Assembly: GCA_027001895.1 (NCBI GenBank)
Contig: JALTLP010000293.1
Location: forward strand, 1 to 11,406
Direction of reading: 5' to 3'
Length of the DNA stretch: 11,406 nucleotides
Source of the DNA: Chromatiales bacterium
GTDB taxonomy: Bacteria; Pseudomonadota; Gammaproteobacteria; UBA6429; Thiohalophilaceae
Both the position numbers and the translations under genes were made by a program. Below, one piece after another: positions 6,696 through 11,406 of this stretch. Under the pieces are notes generated by a model. The model was not told the DNA's origin. It searched no databases and was given only the letters and a program-made list of their open reading frames with translations. Each line of letters starts with the position of its first letter. Positions within the stretch are counted from its first letter, which is position 1.

Positions 6696-7121
6696 ATGAC
6701 AAATATAAATAATAGCCGTTTTTTACTACTCAGCTTCCCTTTAATACTATTGGTGATGGTTGTTCTGTCGGGTCCAGTGCTTGCTGATGACGAGGACGAT
6801 GAGGAGGAAGTAAAACCAGAGCCAAAGTTTGTTGTATTGGATTTAACTCGGTATAAAGTAAGTGCTGTTAACCCGGTAAAGCCGGCTGTTCTTGCGCTGA
6901 CTTCACGTGGCTGGACTGTCACCGAGTTTGATAAAACACGTGCGATTGGATTTTATGCACCAAAGAGTCATTTGTCACGTGTCAGTATCAATTATTCAAA
7001 TCTGAAACAGGTGACATTCCGCTATATTGATAAGGGTAAAGATCAGAATCTTGATTACCTTAAAAACCTGAGTCGCGATTATATCGGTGGCTATTTGTCA
7101 TGCCGCTTTATCAGGCGCTAG
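6696..7121 (+). CDS. Small exported protein of unknown function (141 aa), acidic mature N-terminus
   Basis: I do not recognise a named family. A signal peptide occupies about residues 1-30 (LLLSFPLILLVMVVLSGPVLA). A very acidic stretch follows directly (DDEDDEEE). The rest is a compact domain with the pattern ALTSRGWTV, IGFYAPKS, VSINYSN, VTFRYID and a final YLKNLSRDYI. The 'ALxxRGWxv ... I.Y ... v.f.Y' pattern recurs in many small periplasmic proteins of unknown role and in the next gene, so the two look like ancient duplicates. The start has AAGG 9 nt upstream. The next gene follows 16 bp after the stop, so they form an operon. Confidence 0.8.
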   Translation: MTNINNSRFLLLSFPLILLVMVVLSGPVLADDEDDEEEVKPEPKFVVLDLTRYKVSAVNPVKPAVLALTSRGWTVTEFDKTRAIGFYAPKSHLSRVSINYSNLKQVTFRYIDKGKDQNLDYLKNLSRDYIGGYLSCRFIRR

Positions 7122-7137
7122 ACAGGGGATTACGCAT

Positions 7138-7488
7138 ATGAAAAATCGTTTACTTATTTTGCCGGTATTTATTGTATTGGCACTGTTTACAACCGTCAGT
7201 TATGCAGATGACGATGACCGAGTGCTTACCTTTAATGTCAGTGTTTTAAACATTCCATTACAATCGGCAAAGCGTGCTACTCTTCACGCAATTAATTTCA
7301 AGAACTGGAAAATTAATACGGTTACTCAGAAAGAAATTTATTTTCAGTATGATGATGTTAAAGCAATGGCTGATTTTAAGAATTACCCAGAGATAAAACT
7401 TATCTATACCGGGGAAGACACGGGTTCTTCCAGATGGTTTCCGGCGATTAAGAAAAATGCCCTGGTTGAAATGGTTTATTGCATGTAA
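7138..7488 (+). CDS. Small exported protein of unknown function (116 aa), distant paralogue of upstream gene
   Basis: The ATG at 7138 is chosen over the in-frame candidate at 7087. It has AGGGGA about 8 nt upstream and begins a clean signal peptide (MKNRLLILPVFIVLALFTTVSYA), cut just before DDDD. The mature domain shares a pattern with its neighbour: ATLHAINFKNWKI, EIYFQYDD, IKLIYTG and a final helix. The RGW of the neighbour is replaced by KNW. Function is unknown; the shared layout suggests a small periplasmic fold. Its stop codon (to 7488) directly abuts the stop codon of convergent roxA (from 7489), with no base between them. Confidence 0.78.
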   Translation: MKNRLLILPVFIVLALFTTVSYADDDDRVLTFNVSVLNIPLQSAKRATLHAINFKNWKINTVTQKEIYFQYDDVKAMADFKNYPEIKLIYTGEDTGSSRWFPAIKKNALVEMVYCM

Positions 7489-8631
7489 TTAATTTATTGG
7501 CAGCAGGCTTCCGTTATTGTAGAGCGACACGATTAACTGCTGTTCGGTTTGTTCAAAATTCTGATCATCAATTCTTAATTCCCGTTGTGCACACAATGTT
7601 TGGGCAAACAGCTGGTTTACGCTGAATTTATGGCGGTCTATAAACAACATTGTCTTATCCCCATTATTGATAAAAGCGAAACGACTTGCCGGATTGCGAA
7701 TTAAAACCGGCTGGGTTTGCTTTAAGTCTTCAAAAGTTTTGAACGGCTGCTCGTTTTCAAATACCAGGTCTGTTTTTGTGTCGCTAACAAAGCGACCGAA
7801 CCATTCGGCAAGTGCAGGATGTTCAGGATTTAAATATTCTTTTAATATTTTACGCATATTGTTTATTGCATCTTGCGTTATTTCATTTGGGTGTTTTTGC
7901 ACAGAGAGGTTTTTATCCTTCCAGGTTTTATCGGTGGGCAGGTCGTTAGCTATAAAATCGATAAAGCTTGTCAGCATTTCAGCATGAGTGGGTGCACGAA
8001 AGCCAATCGAAAAACTCAGGCAGTCATTTTTTGCAACACCATAATGACTTACACCCGGGGGTATATAAATAATATCGCCGGGTTCAAGCAGCCATTGCTG
8101 TTCGGCTTTAAAGTCTTTCTGGATTTTAAGGTTGGTATTTTCAAGCTGGTTATCTTCGCTGACTGGTTGACTATTGGTTTGCCAGAGCCGCTGGCCCTGA
8201 GCCTGTAAAATAAATACATCGTATTGATCCAGGTGTGGGCCAACCGTCCCGCCTTCCGGGGCGTAGCTAATCATTAAATCATCAACGCGCCACTCGGGAA
8301 TAAATCGAAATGCATCCACTATCCAGGCAAGTTGTGGAAGATGTTTTTCTACATCGTTTACCAGTAAAGTCCAGTGTGTTTCAGGCAGAGTAGCAAATAA
8401 TTCTTCAGCCATTGGCCCGTTAATAAGTTGCCACGGATGCGCGCCGCCTTTTTCTATAACGATACGGGAATGCACATCTTCTTCGCAGGCAAGTCCGGCA
8501 AGTTCTTCGGCTGAGATTGGTGATCTAAAGTTCTTAAAACCCTGGCGGATAACCAGTGGCTTTTGTTGCCAGATATTTTTTATAAAGTCCTGGGTATTGA
8601 GTTTATCAATGCTTGTAAAGTTATTTTGCAT
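7489..8631 (-). CDS. roxA: Cupin/JmjC ribosomal oxygenase, RoxA (YcfD)-like
   Basis: This 380-aa protein is an Fe(II)/2-oxoglutarate-dependent oxygenase of the JmjC/cupin type. RoxA (YcfD) in E. coli hydroxylates an arginine of ribosomal protein L16. Visible landmarks are the N-terminal WQQKPLVIRQ, DLMISYAPEGGTVGPHLDQYDVF with iron ligands His133 and Asp135, and GDIIYIPPGVSHYG with the third ligand His196. A C-terminal helical and winged-helix-like part completes a length close to the E. coli protein. I use the ATG at 8631; an in-frame TTG at 8637 is the alternative. Neither has a strong ribosome binding site. It is transcribed on its own, convergent with the small secreted pair. Confidence 0.92.
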   Translation of the reverse strand: MQNNFTSIDKLNTQDFIKNIWQQKPLVIRQGFKNFRSPISAEELAGLACEEDVHSRIVIEKGGAHPWQLINGPMAEELFATLPETHWTLLVNDVEKHLPQLAWIVDAFRFIPEWRVDDLMISYAPEGGTVGPHLDQYDVFILQAQGQRLWQTNSQPVSEDNQLENTNLKIQKDFKAEQQWLLEPGDIIYIPPGVSHYGVAKNDCLSFSIGFRAPTHAEMLTSFIDFIANDLPTDKTWKDKNLSVQKHPNEITQDAINNMRKILKEYLNPEHPALAEWFGRFVSDTKTDLVFENEQPFKTFEDLKQTQPVLIRNPASRFAFINNGDKTMLFIDRHKFSVNQLFAQTLCAQRELRIDDQNFEQTEQQLIVSLYNNGSLLPIN

Positions 8632-8637
8632 ATTCAA

Positions 8638-8912
8638 TCTGTGGCCAGAATTTTGTGTATTTATGTTGCTATGTTAGAACAAATAAAATACAAACGAAAT
8701 GCCTTTATATATTCTGTTTTTTTTTAGTATCTACTCAAGCCCTTATGAGTAATAATAAAGCAAATTCTAAGAAGAGTTGTTGGTTGGCGATACAGTCCTT
8801 GCCTGAGTCTTTTGTAAATGCTCAAATGATGTAACAAATAAAAAAATATCGGGATAAAATCCGGTATGGCTGGCTAGTAACAGATAACGTATCTGCATAA
8901 AAGGAGTTTGTG
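8638..8912. other. Divergent intergenic region between roxA and the TPR-like gene
   Basis: These 275 bp hold no convincing gene. I see a poly-T run at 8719-8727, a small inverted repeat GGAT/ATCC around 8852-8862 and the palindrome at 8881-8895. No promoter pair in either direction was good enough to annotate, although both flanking genes must be driven from here. Confidence 0.5.
8881..8895. promoter_or_regulatory. Perfect inverted repeat just upstream of the ribosome binding site at 8901
   Basis: CAGATA and TATCTG flank a 3-bp centre (ACG), ending 5 nt before the AAGGAG at 8901-8906. It could be an operator or, in RNA, a small hairpin beside the ribosome binding site. One occurrence only, so tentative. 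Confidence 0.3.
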
Positions 8913-9554
8913 ATGTTCAAATATAAAATAAAATATTCTTCGGCAATCTTGCTGCTATTCCTAACCTTAAGCCCGTTAACGGCTAATGCTAATGATGTCG
9001 AAGATTCAATACAAACAGGACTTAAGCTGTATAAAAATGGTAAATATAACGAGGCTGTAAACAGTCTGCGTCAGGCTACAAAACAAATCCGGCATGAAAC
9101 CAGGGAAAAACTTGTAAAATTTTTACCCAAAGCCTTGCCGGGCTGGAAGAGCGAGTCCGAAGATACAGAAATGATAGGTGACGATTTGATGGGTGCAGGT
9201 GTAATGGCAGAGCGTAAGTACACACCCATAGACCAACGATTGCCACATATAGTGATAGTGAGAATTATTATTAATTCTCCTGTTCTGGAAGGTCTTGTAG
9301 AAATGTATTCAATGCCGGACTTTGCCGCTGCTTATGGTAAAAAGACTTTAACTATTAACGGGCAAAAAGCGCTACTGGACTATGAGAAAGGCAGTGGGGA
9401 AAGCAAGATCAGTATTGTTGTTGCTAAAAGATATATTGTTGAAGTTGAAAGTAGATTTATTTCTTTTCTGAAAGATACTGCGAGAACAACCGGCCCGGGA
9501 AAACAATATGCAACTTTGATTAACTATAAAAAACTTAAAGCCTTAAAACTTTAG
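8913..9554 (+). CDS. Exported protein with a TPR-like N-terminal motif, unknown function (213 aa)
   Basis: The ATG at 8913 sits 6 nt after a strong AAGGAG; the GTG just before it is too close. A signal peptide runs to about residue 27 (ending ANA). Residues 30-59 form one TPR-like helix pair (TGLKLYKNGKYNEAVNSL). The rest contains LPKALPGWKSE, an ERKY strand, IVRIIINSPVLEGLVEMYS and GQKALLDYEKG. The 'alPGW ... sP ... mysmp' pattern is one I associate with unnamed periplasmic proteins in proteobacteria, with no assigned function. It is transcribed alone, convergent with the hendecad-repeat gene, with a strong hairpin between them. Confidence 0.82.
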   Translation: MFKYKIKYSSAILLLFLTLSPLTANANDVEDSIQTGLKLYKNGKYNEAVNSLRQATKQIRHETREKLVKFLPKALPGWKSESEDTEMIGDDLMGAGVMAERKYTPIDQRLPHIVIVRIIINSPVLEGLVEMYSMPDFAAAYGKKTLTINGQKALLDYEKGSGESKISIVVAKRYIVEVESRFISFLKDTARTTGPGKQYATLINYKKLKALKL

Positions 9555-9617
9555 GCAGTAAAATATTCAGTACGTTTATATTAATTAATAAAAATTCATA
9601 AATTTTCGACAGATAAT

Positions 9618-9659
9618 AACAGGGAATAACGTATATGTATTATATCGTTACTCCCTGTT
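9618..9659. terminator. Long hairpin between convergent genes
   Basis: AACAGGGA-A-TAACG (9618-9631) pairs with CGTTA-C-TCCCTGTT (9646-9659): 13 paired bases, one A/C mismatch and a 14-nt AT-rich loop. It lies 18 bp past the stop of the 9677-9955 gene and 64 bp past the stop at 9554, so it probably terminates both. There is no strong U-tract on either side. Confidence 0.6.
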
Positions 9660-9676
9660 CTTGATAAGCTGCTATT

Positions 9677-9955
9677 TTATGGGGCACCTGTTCCTGGATT
9701 ACCAGGCATTCCGTTTCCTGGACCATTATTTTGGCGCTGTTTCATACGTTCCTGTGCTGCAGCTTGTAGTTTTGCCATACGTTCCTGTGCTTCTGCTTGT
9801 CGTTCGGCCATGTGATCACCTGAAGATTGGTGACGTGACGAAGCAGAGTGGTTGCCCGACATTGAGCCACCATGATCAGAAGCCAGTGCAGCGCCTGAAG
9901 CTGTGAATAAAACCAGTGAAGCATTCAAGATAATAGATTTAGTAAGTGTTCGCAT
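9677..9955 (-). CDS. Small exported hendecad-repeat protein A (92 aa)
   Basis: The function is not recognised. The signal peptide MRTLTKSIILNASLVLFTASGAALA (1-25) differs at only 5 of 25 positions from that of the gene at 10323. A His/Ser/Met-rich segment follows (26-48, five His). Then come 11-residue repeats starting at Met49, Met60 and Met71: MAERQAEAQER, MAKLQAAAQER, then a decayed MKQRQNN. A Gly/Pro/Asn-rich tail closes the protein. Eleven residues make three helical turns, so the repeats should form a long charged amphipathic helix, possibly a coiled coil. The His and Met content could bind metal, but nothing proves it. AGGAG lies 9 nt before the ATG. Confidence 0.82.
   Translation of the reverse strand: MRTLTKSIILNASLVLFTASGAALASDHGGSMSGNHSASSRHQSSGDHMAERQAEAQERMAKLQAAAQERMKQRQNNGPGNGMPGNPGTGAP
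9725..9811 (-). repeat. 33-bp tandem repeats encoding 11-residue units (gene A)
   Basis: Two clear units and one partial unit in the coding sequence encode M-x-x-x-Q-A-x-A-Q-E-R type hendecads (residues 49-77). They use the same period as the repeats in gene B but a more charged, Glu/Arg-rich composition. Confidence 0.7.
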
Positions 9956-10015
9956 ATTTATTCACTCCTGTTTTTAAAAAATGCGTTAGAGAAATTAGTG
10001 AGATTCGTTCTCACT
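9956..10015 (-). repeat. Duplicated 5' leader of gene A, matching the leader of gene B
   Basis: These 60 bp align with 10629-10686. There are 52 identities over 58 aligned bases, with a 2-base gap in an A-run. The block includes the start-proximal ATTTATTCACTCCTG (ribosome binding site on the minus strand), TGCGTTA and the inverted repeat. With the paralogous coding regions this shows duplication of a whole transcription unit. Confidence 0.85.
9997..10015 (-). promoter_or_regulatory. Inverted repeat in the leader of gene A (operator or 5' RNA hairpin)
   Basis: Minus strand AGTGAGA-ACGAA-TCTCACT has perfect 7-bp arms and lies 7 bp downstream of the -10 box, covering the predicted start of transcription. 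It resembles a Fur-type box only loosely (10 of 14 positions of TGATAAT-N-ATTATCA). As RNA it would be a 5'-terminal stem-loop. Confidence 0.6.
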
Positions 10016-10022
10016 GAGGAAG

Positions 10023-10051
10023 ATACTATGCTCATGGCAAAGTACTGGCAA
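10023..10051 (-). promoter_or_regulatory. Sigma70 promoter of hendecad-repeat gene A
   Basis: On the minus strand TTGCCA (10046-10051) is followed after 17 bp by TAGTAT (10023-10028). The position relative to the inverted repeat (7 bp) is identical to that in gene B, which supports the call. Confidence 0.6.
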
Positions 10052-10147
10052 GTTTATCCGTTGTGTAAATATTGAATTTGTGATGTCAAACAAAAATATA
10101 TGTTGTGAGCTTCAGATATGGATAAATTACTATAATTTCAAATAAAA

Positions 10148-10163
10148 TTTATAGCGCTATAAA
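10148..10163. promoter_or_regulatory. Perfect 16-bp palindrome TTTATAGCGCTATAAA
   Basis: This fully symmetric 16-mer lies about 97 bp upstream of the -35 box of gene A and downstream of gene B. A palindrome without a loop is more typical of a dimeric DNA-binding protein's site than of a terminator. I found no second copy in the window. Confidence 0.35.
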
Positions 10164-10275
10164 AATTTAAATAAAACTTGATAGCATTTAGATATGCTGA
10201 TGTCGACCTGACGATACCTTTTTGATTAGCTATATGTTTGTTAACAACTTAAAAATTGAGAAGGTGAAGGGGTTT

Positions 10276-10309
10276 TCAGAGAGCAATATATAAATATATT
10301 ACTCTCTGA
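10276..10309 (-). terminator. Strong hairpin downstream of gene B
   Basis: TCAGAGAGCAATATA (10276-10290) pairs with TATATTACTCTCTGA (10295-10309) around a TAAA loop: a 15-position stem with a single C/A mismatch. It begins 14 bp after the gene B stop. There is no U-tract on the minus strand, so it may stabilise the 3' end or terminate inefficiently. Confidence 0.6.
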
Positions 10310-10322
10310 TTCAAACTAGTGA

Positions 10323-10628
10323 TTAATCATCATCACCGTTTCGTCCTGAGCGACCCATTGCACGGTTAGTCTGTGCATTGCCCTGGTTCATTGCCATGCG
10401 AGCCTGAGCAGCAGCCTGTTGTTGAGCCGCCTGAGCCTGTGCAGCGGCTTGTTGCTGTGCCATGCGAGCCTGTGAAGCAGCTTGTTGTTGAGCCATTTGT
10501 GACTGACCCATAGAGCTATTCCCAGGCATTGAGCCACCACGACCATGACCTTCAGCCATTGCAGCACCTGAAGCTGTTAACAATACAAGGGAAGTACTCA
10601 AGATAATAGATTTTGTAAATGTTCGCAT
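10323..10628 (-). CDS. Small exported hendecad-repeat protein B (101 aa)
   Basis: The function is not recognised. The signal peptide MRTFTKSIILSTSLVLLTASGAAMA is followed by a Gly/Met/Ser linker (EGHGRGGSMPGNSSMG). Next are 11-residue repeats at 45-55, 56-66 and 67-77 (MAQQQAASQAR, MAQQQAAAQAQ, AAQQQAAAQAR), then a decayed fourth at 78-88. The tail is basic (RAMGRSGRNG) and ends DDD. Compared with gene A the repeats are uncharged Gln/Ala and one unit longer, so composition has drifted while the period is fixed. Such Gln/Ala helices can self-assemble, which suggests a structural or surface role. AGGAG lies 9 nt before the ATG. Promoter, leader repeat and 3' hairpin match gene A in layout. Confidence 0.82.
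   Translation of the reverse strand: MRTFTKSIILSTSLVLLTASGAAMAEGHGRGGSMPGNSSMGQSQMAQQQAASQARMAQQQAAAQAQAAQQQAAAQARMAMNQGNAQTNRAMGRSGRNGDDD
10365..10496 (-). repeat. 33-bp tandem repeats encoding Gln/Ala hendecads (gene B)
   Basis: Three close units and a fourth degenerate one (residues 45-88) share CAGCAGC-rich codons. The units can expand or contract by slippage without breaking the frame, which makes copy number between strains informative. Confidence 0.75.
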
Positions 10629-10686
10629 ATTTATTCACTCCTGTTTGTAAAATGCGTTAAAGAGATTAGCGAGAGTCATTCTCACT
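10629..10686 (-). repeat. Duplicated 5' leader of gene B, matching the leader of gene A
   Basis: The 58-bp partner of 9956-10015: 52 identities with one 2-base gap. Conservation stops just beyond the inverted repeat, and the promoter boxes themselves differ in sequence. Confidence 0.85.
10668..10686 (-). promoter_or_regulatory. Inverted repeat in the leader of gene B (operator or 5' RNA hairpin)
   Basis: Minus strand AGTGAGA-ATGAC-TCTCGCT. One arm position differs from perfect symmetry, but in RNA it becomes a G-U wobble, so the 7-bp stem is kept. It lies 7 bp downstream of the -10, as in gene A. Confidence 0.58.
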
Positions 10687-10693
10687 ACGCATG

Positions 10694-10722
10694 ATAATAT
10701 TAGTATGTTTTAATACATACAA
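10694..10722 (-). promoter_or_regulatory. Sigma70 promoter of hendecad-repeat gene B
   Basis: On the minus strand TTGTAT (10717-10722) and TATTAT (10694-10699) are separated by 17 bp. The -10 matches consensus at five of six bases; the -35 is partial. Confidence 0.6.
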
Positions 10723-10755
10723 GAAAAAACAAAGGGTAAATATTCAAACTGTGAA

Positions 10756-10778
10756 ATCAACCTTAAAACAAGGTTAAT
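10756..10778 (-). terminator. Candidate gpmI terminator hairpin
   Basis: On the minus strand ATTAACCTT and AAGGTTGAT form a 9-bp stem (one G-U pair) with a GTTTT loop, 40 bp after the gpmI stop. No U-tract follows, so termination is tentative. Confidence 0.35.
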
Positions 10779-10818
10779 GAATCAGGATGTTCTCAGTGAG
10801 TAACATTATTCTCATAGA

Positions 10819-11406
10819 CTAAATTAAACTGTCCTGGCCTTCTGCCTGTTTTGGTTTAACCAGGCTGCGTCCCAGCATTTCACTCGGTTGTTCTATGCCC
10901 ATTAAATAAAGCATAGTGGGCGCAATATCGGACAGGGCGCCAGTGGTTTCAAGTTCGGCTTCGCGGCCAACATATAATAATGGCACCGGGTTAGTCGTGT
11001 GAGCTGTATGCGGCTGGCCGGTTTCAACATCGAGCATTTTTTCTGCGTTACCGTGGTCGGCAGTAATTAAAATTTCACCGCCTGCTTCCTGCACAGCTTC
11101 AATCACTTCTCCAACACAGCGATCAACGGTTTCAATGGCTTTAACCGTGGCATCGAAGTTGCCGGTATGGCCGACCATATCCGGGTTGGCATAGTTACAG
11201 ATGATAACATCGTACTTGTCACTCTTAATGGCGTCGATCAGTTTTCTGGTAAGTTCCGGTGCGTTCATCTCCGGCTGCATATCGTAGGTTTTTACGTCAG
11301 GCGAAGGTACTAAAATGCGGTCTTCAAATTCAAACGGTTCTTCACGGCCACCGTTAAAAAAGAAGGTAACGTGGGCATACTTTTCTGTTTCGGCAATGCG
11401 TAACTG
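10819..11406 (-). CDS. gpmI: 2,3-bisphosphoglycerate-independent phosphoglycerate mutase, C-terminal part
   Basis: The frame is open from the right edge to the stop at 10819, giving 195 visible residues, which is the C-terminal third or so of a protein usually near 510 aa. It converts 3-phosphoglycerate to 2-phosphoglycerate in glycolysis, using two Mn ions. Visible motifs are HVTFFFNGG, NYANPDMVGHTG (Asp and His metal ligands), ITADHGNAE (Asp-His ligands) and PHTAHTTNPVP (last His ligand). The phosphoserine-bearing N-terminal part lies outside the window. In many gammaproteobacteria envC and ctpA follow directly; here they begin more than 4 kb away. Confidence 0.95.
   Translation of the reverse strand, partial: QLRIAETEKYAHVTFFFNGGREEPFEFEDRILVPSPDVKTYDMQPEMNAPELTRKLIDAIKSDKYDVIICNYANPDMVGHTGNFDATVKAIETVDRCVGEVIEAVQEAGGEILITADHGNAEKMLDVETGQPHTAHTTNPVPLLYVGREAELETTGALSDIAPTMLYLMGIEQPSEMLGRSLVKPKQAEGQDSLI

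Larger units (their letters stand above)
9956..10322. other. Intergenic region between the two hendecad-repeat genes
   Basis: These 367 bp contain the leader and promoter of gene A (9956-10051), a perfect palindrome (10148-10163) and the terminator-like hairpin of gene B (10276-10309). The AT-rich remainder (about 10052-10147 and 10164-10275) shows no open frame or RNA gene that I can support. Confidence 0.6.

Noticed and set aside
9661..9906. Plus-strand open frame opposite hendecad gene A
   Set aside because: It is the antisense of a repeat-coding gene that has a signal peptide, ribosome binding site, promoter and paralogue. The plus frame has none of these.
10365..10496. CRISPR array or non-coding satellite in the 33-bp repeats
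   Set aside because: The repeats are contiguous without spacers, are in frame, and encode regular 11-residue units in a secreted protein.
10788..10814. A possible third, decayed copy of the leader inverted repeat near the gpmI stop (TTCTCAGTGAG ... TTCTCAT)
   Set aside because: Spacing between the half sites differs (10 rather than 7 bases between TGAG and CTCA), and no hendecad gene or ribosome binding site follows.

Overview
The window looks like chromosomal DNA of a gammaproteobacterium whose genus I cannot name. The main clue is the cell-envelope gene set gpmI, envC, ctpA and a YibQ-type divergent polysaccharide deacetylase, all on the minus strand and in the order usual for that class. 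A RoxA/YcfD-type ribosomal oxygenase supports the same reading. Base composition is moderate in the conserved genes and clearly AT-rich in the accessory ones.

Layout from left to right. Positions 1-643 (minus) hold a DUF1223 thioredoxin-fold secreted protein that runs off the left edge. An AT-rich plus-strand pair follows: a lipoprotein of unknown function (780-1619) behind a near-consensus sigma70 promoter, and a small, very basic protein (1653-1943) faintly like the start of an M15 peptidase. The minus strand then carries a DJ-1/YajL-like protein (1950-2537), the YibQ-like deacetylase (2501-3382), the CtpA S41 protease (3484-4800), the EnvC-like murein hydrolase activator (4951-6129) and a GNAT acetyltransferase (6133-6564). 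Diverging from the acetyltransferase are two small exported proteins that look like distant relatives of each other (6696-7121 and 7138-7488). They converge with roxA (7489-8631, minus). Next come an exported TPR-like protein (8913-9554, plus), two paralogous small exported proteins built on 11-residue repeats (9677-9955 and 10323-10628, minus), and the 3' part of gpmI (10819-11406, minus).

How the genes fit together. EnvC activates septal amidases, CtpA trims periplasmic proteins and often controls murein hydrolases, and YibQ-like proteins are predicted periplasmic carbohydrate deacetylases, so this run looks like a cell-wall remodelling module. Here it is separated from gpmI by about 4.3 kb (6565-10818) of mostly small, exported, poorly characterised proteins.

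The most unusual part is 9600-10730. The two 11-residue-repeat proteins each have a sigma70-like promoter, an inverted repeat exactly 7 bp downstream of the -10 box, a strong ribosome binding site and a long hairpin 14-18 bp after the stop codon. The whole unit appears duplicated and its control region is better conserved than most of the mature protein. The function is unknown. I saw no tRNA, rRNA, CRISPR array, insertion sequence or phage gene.
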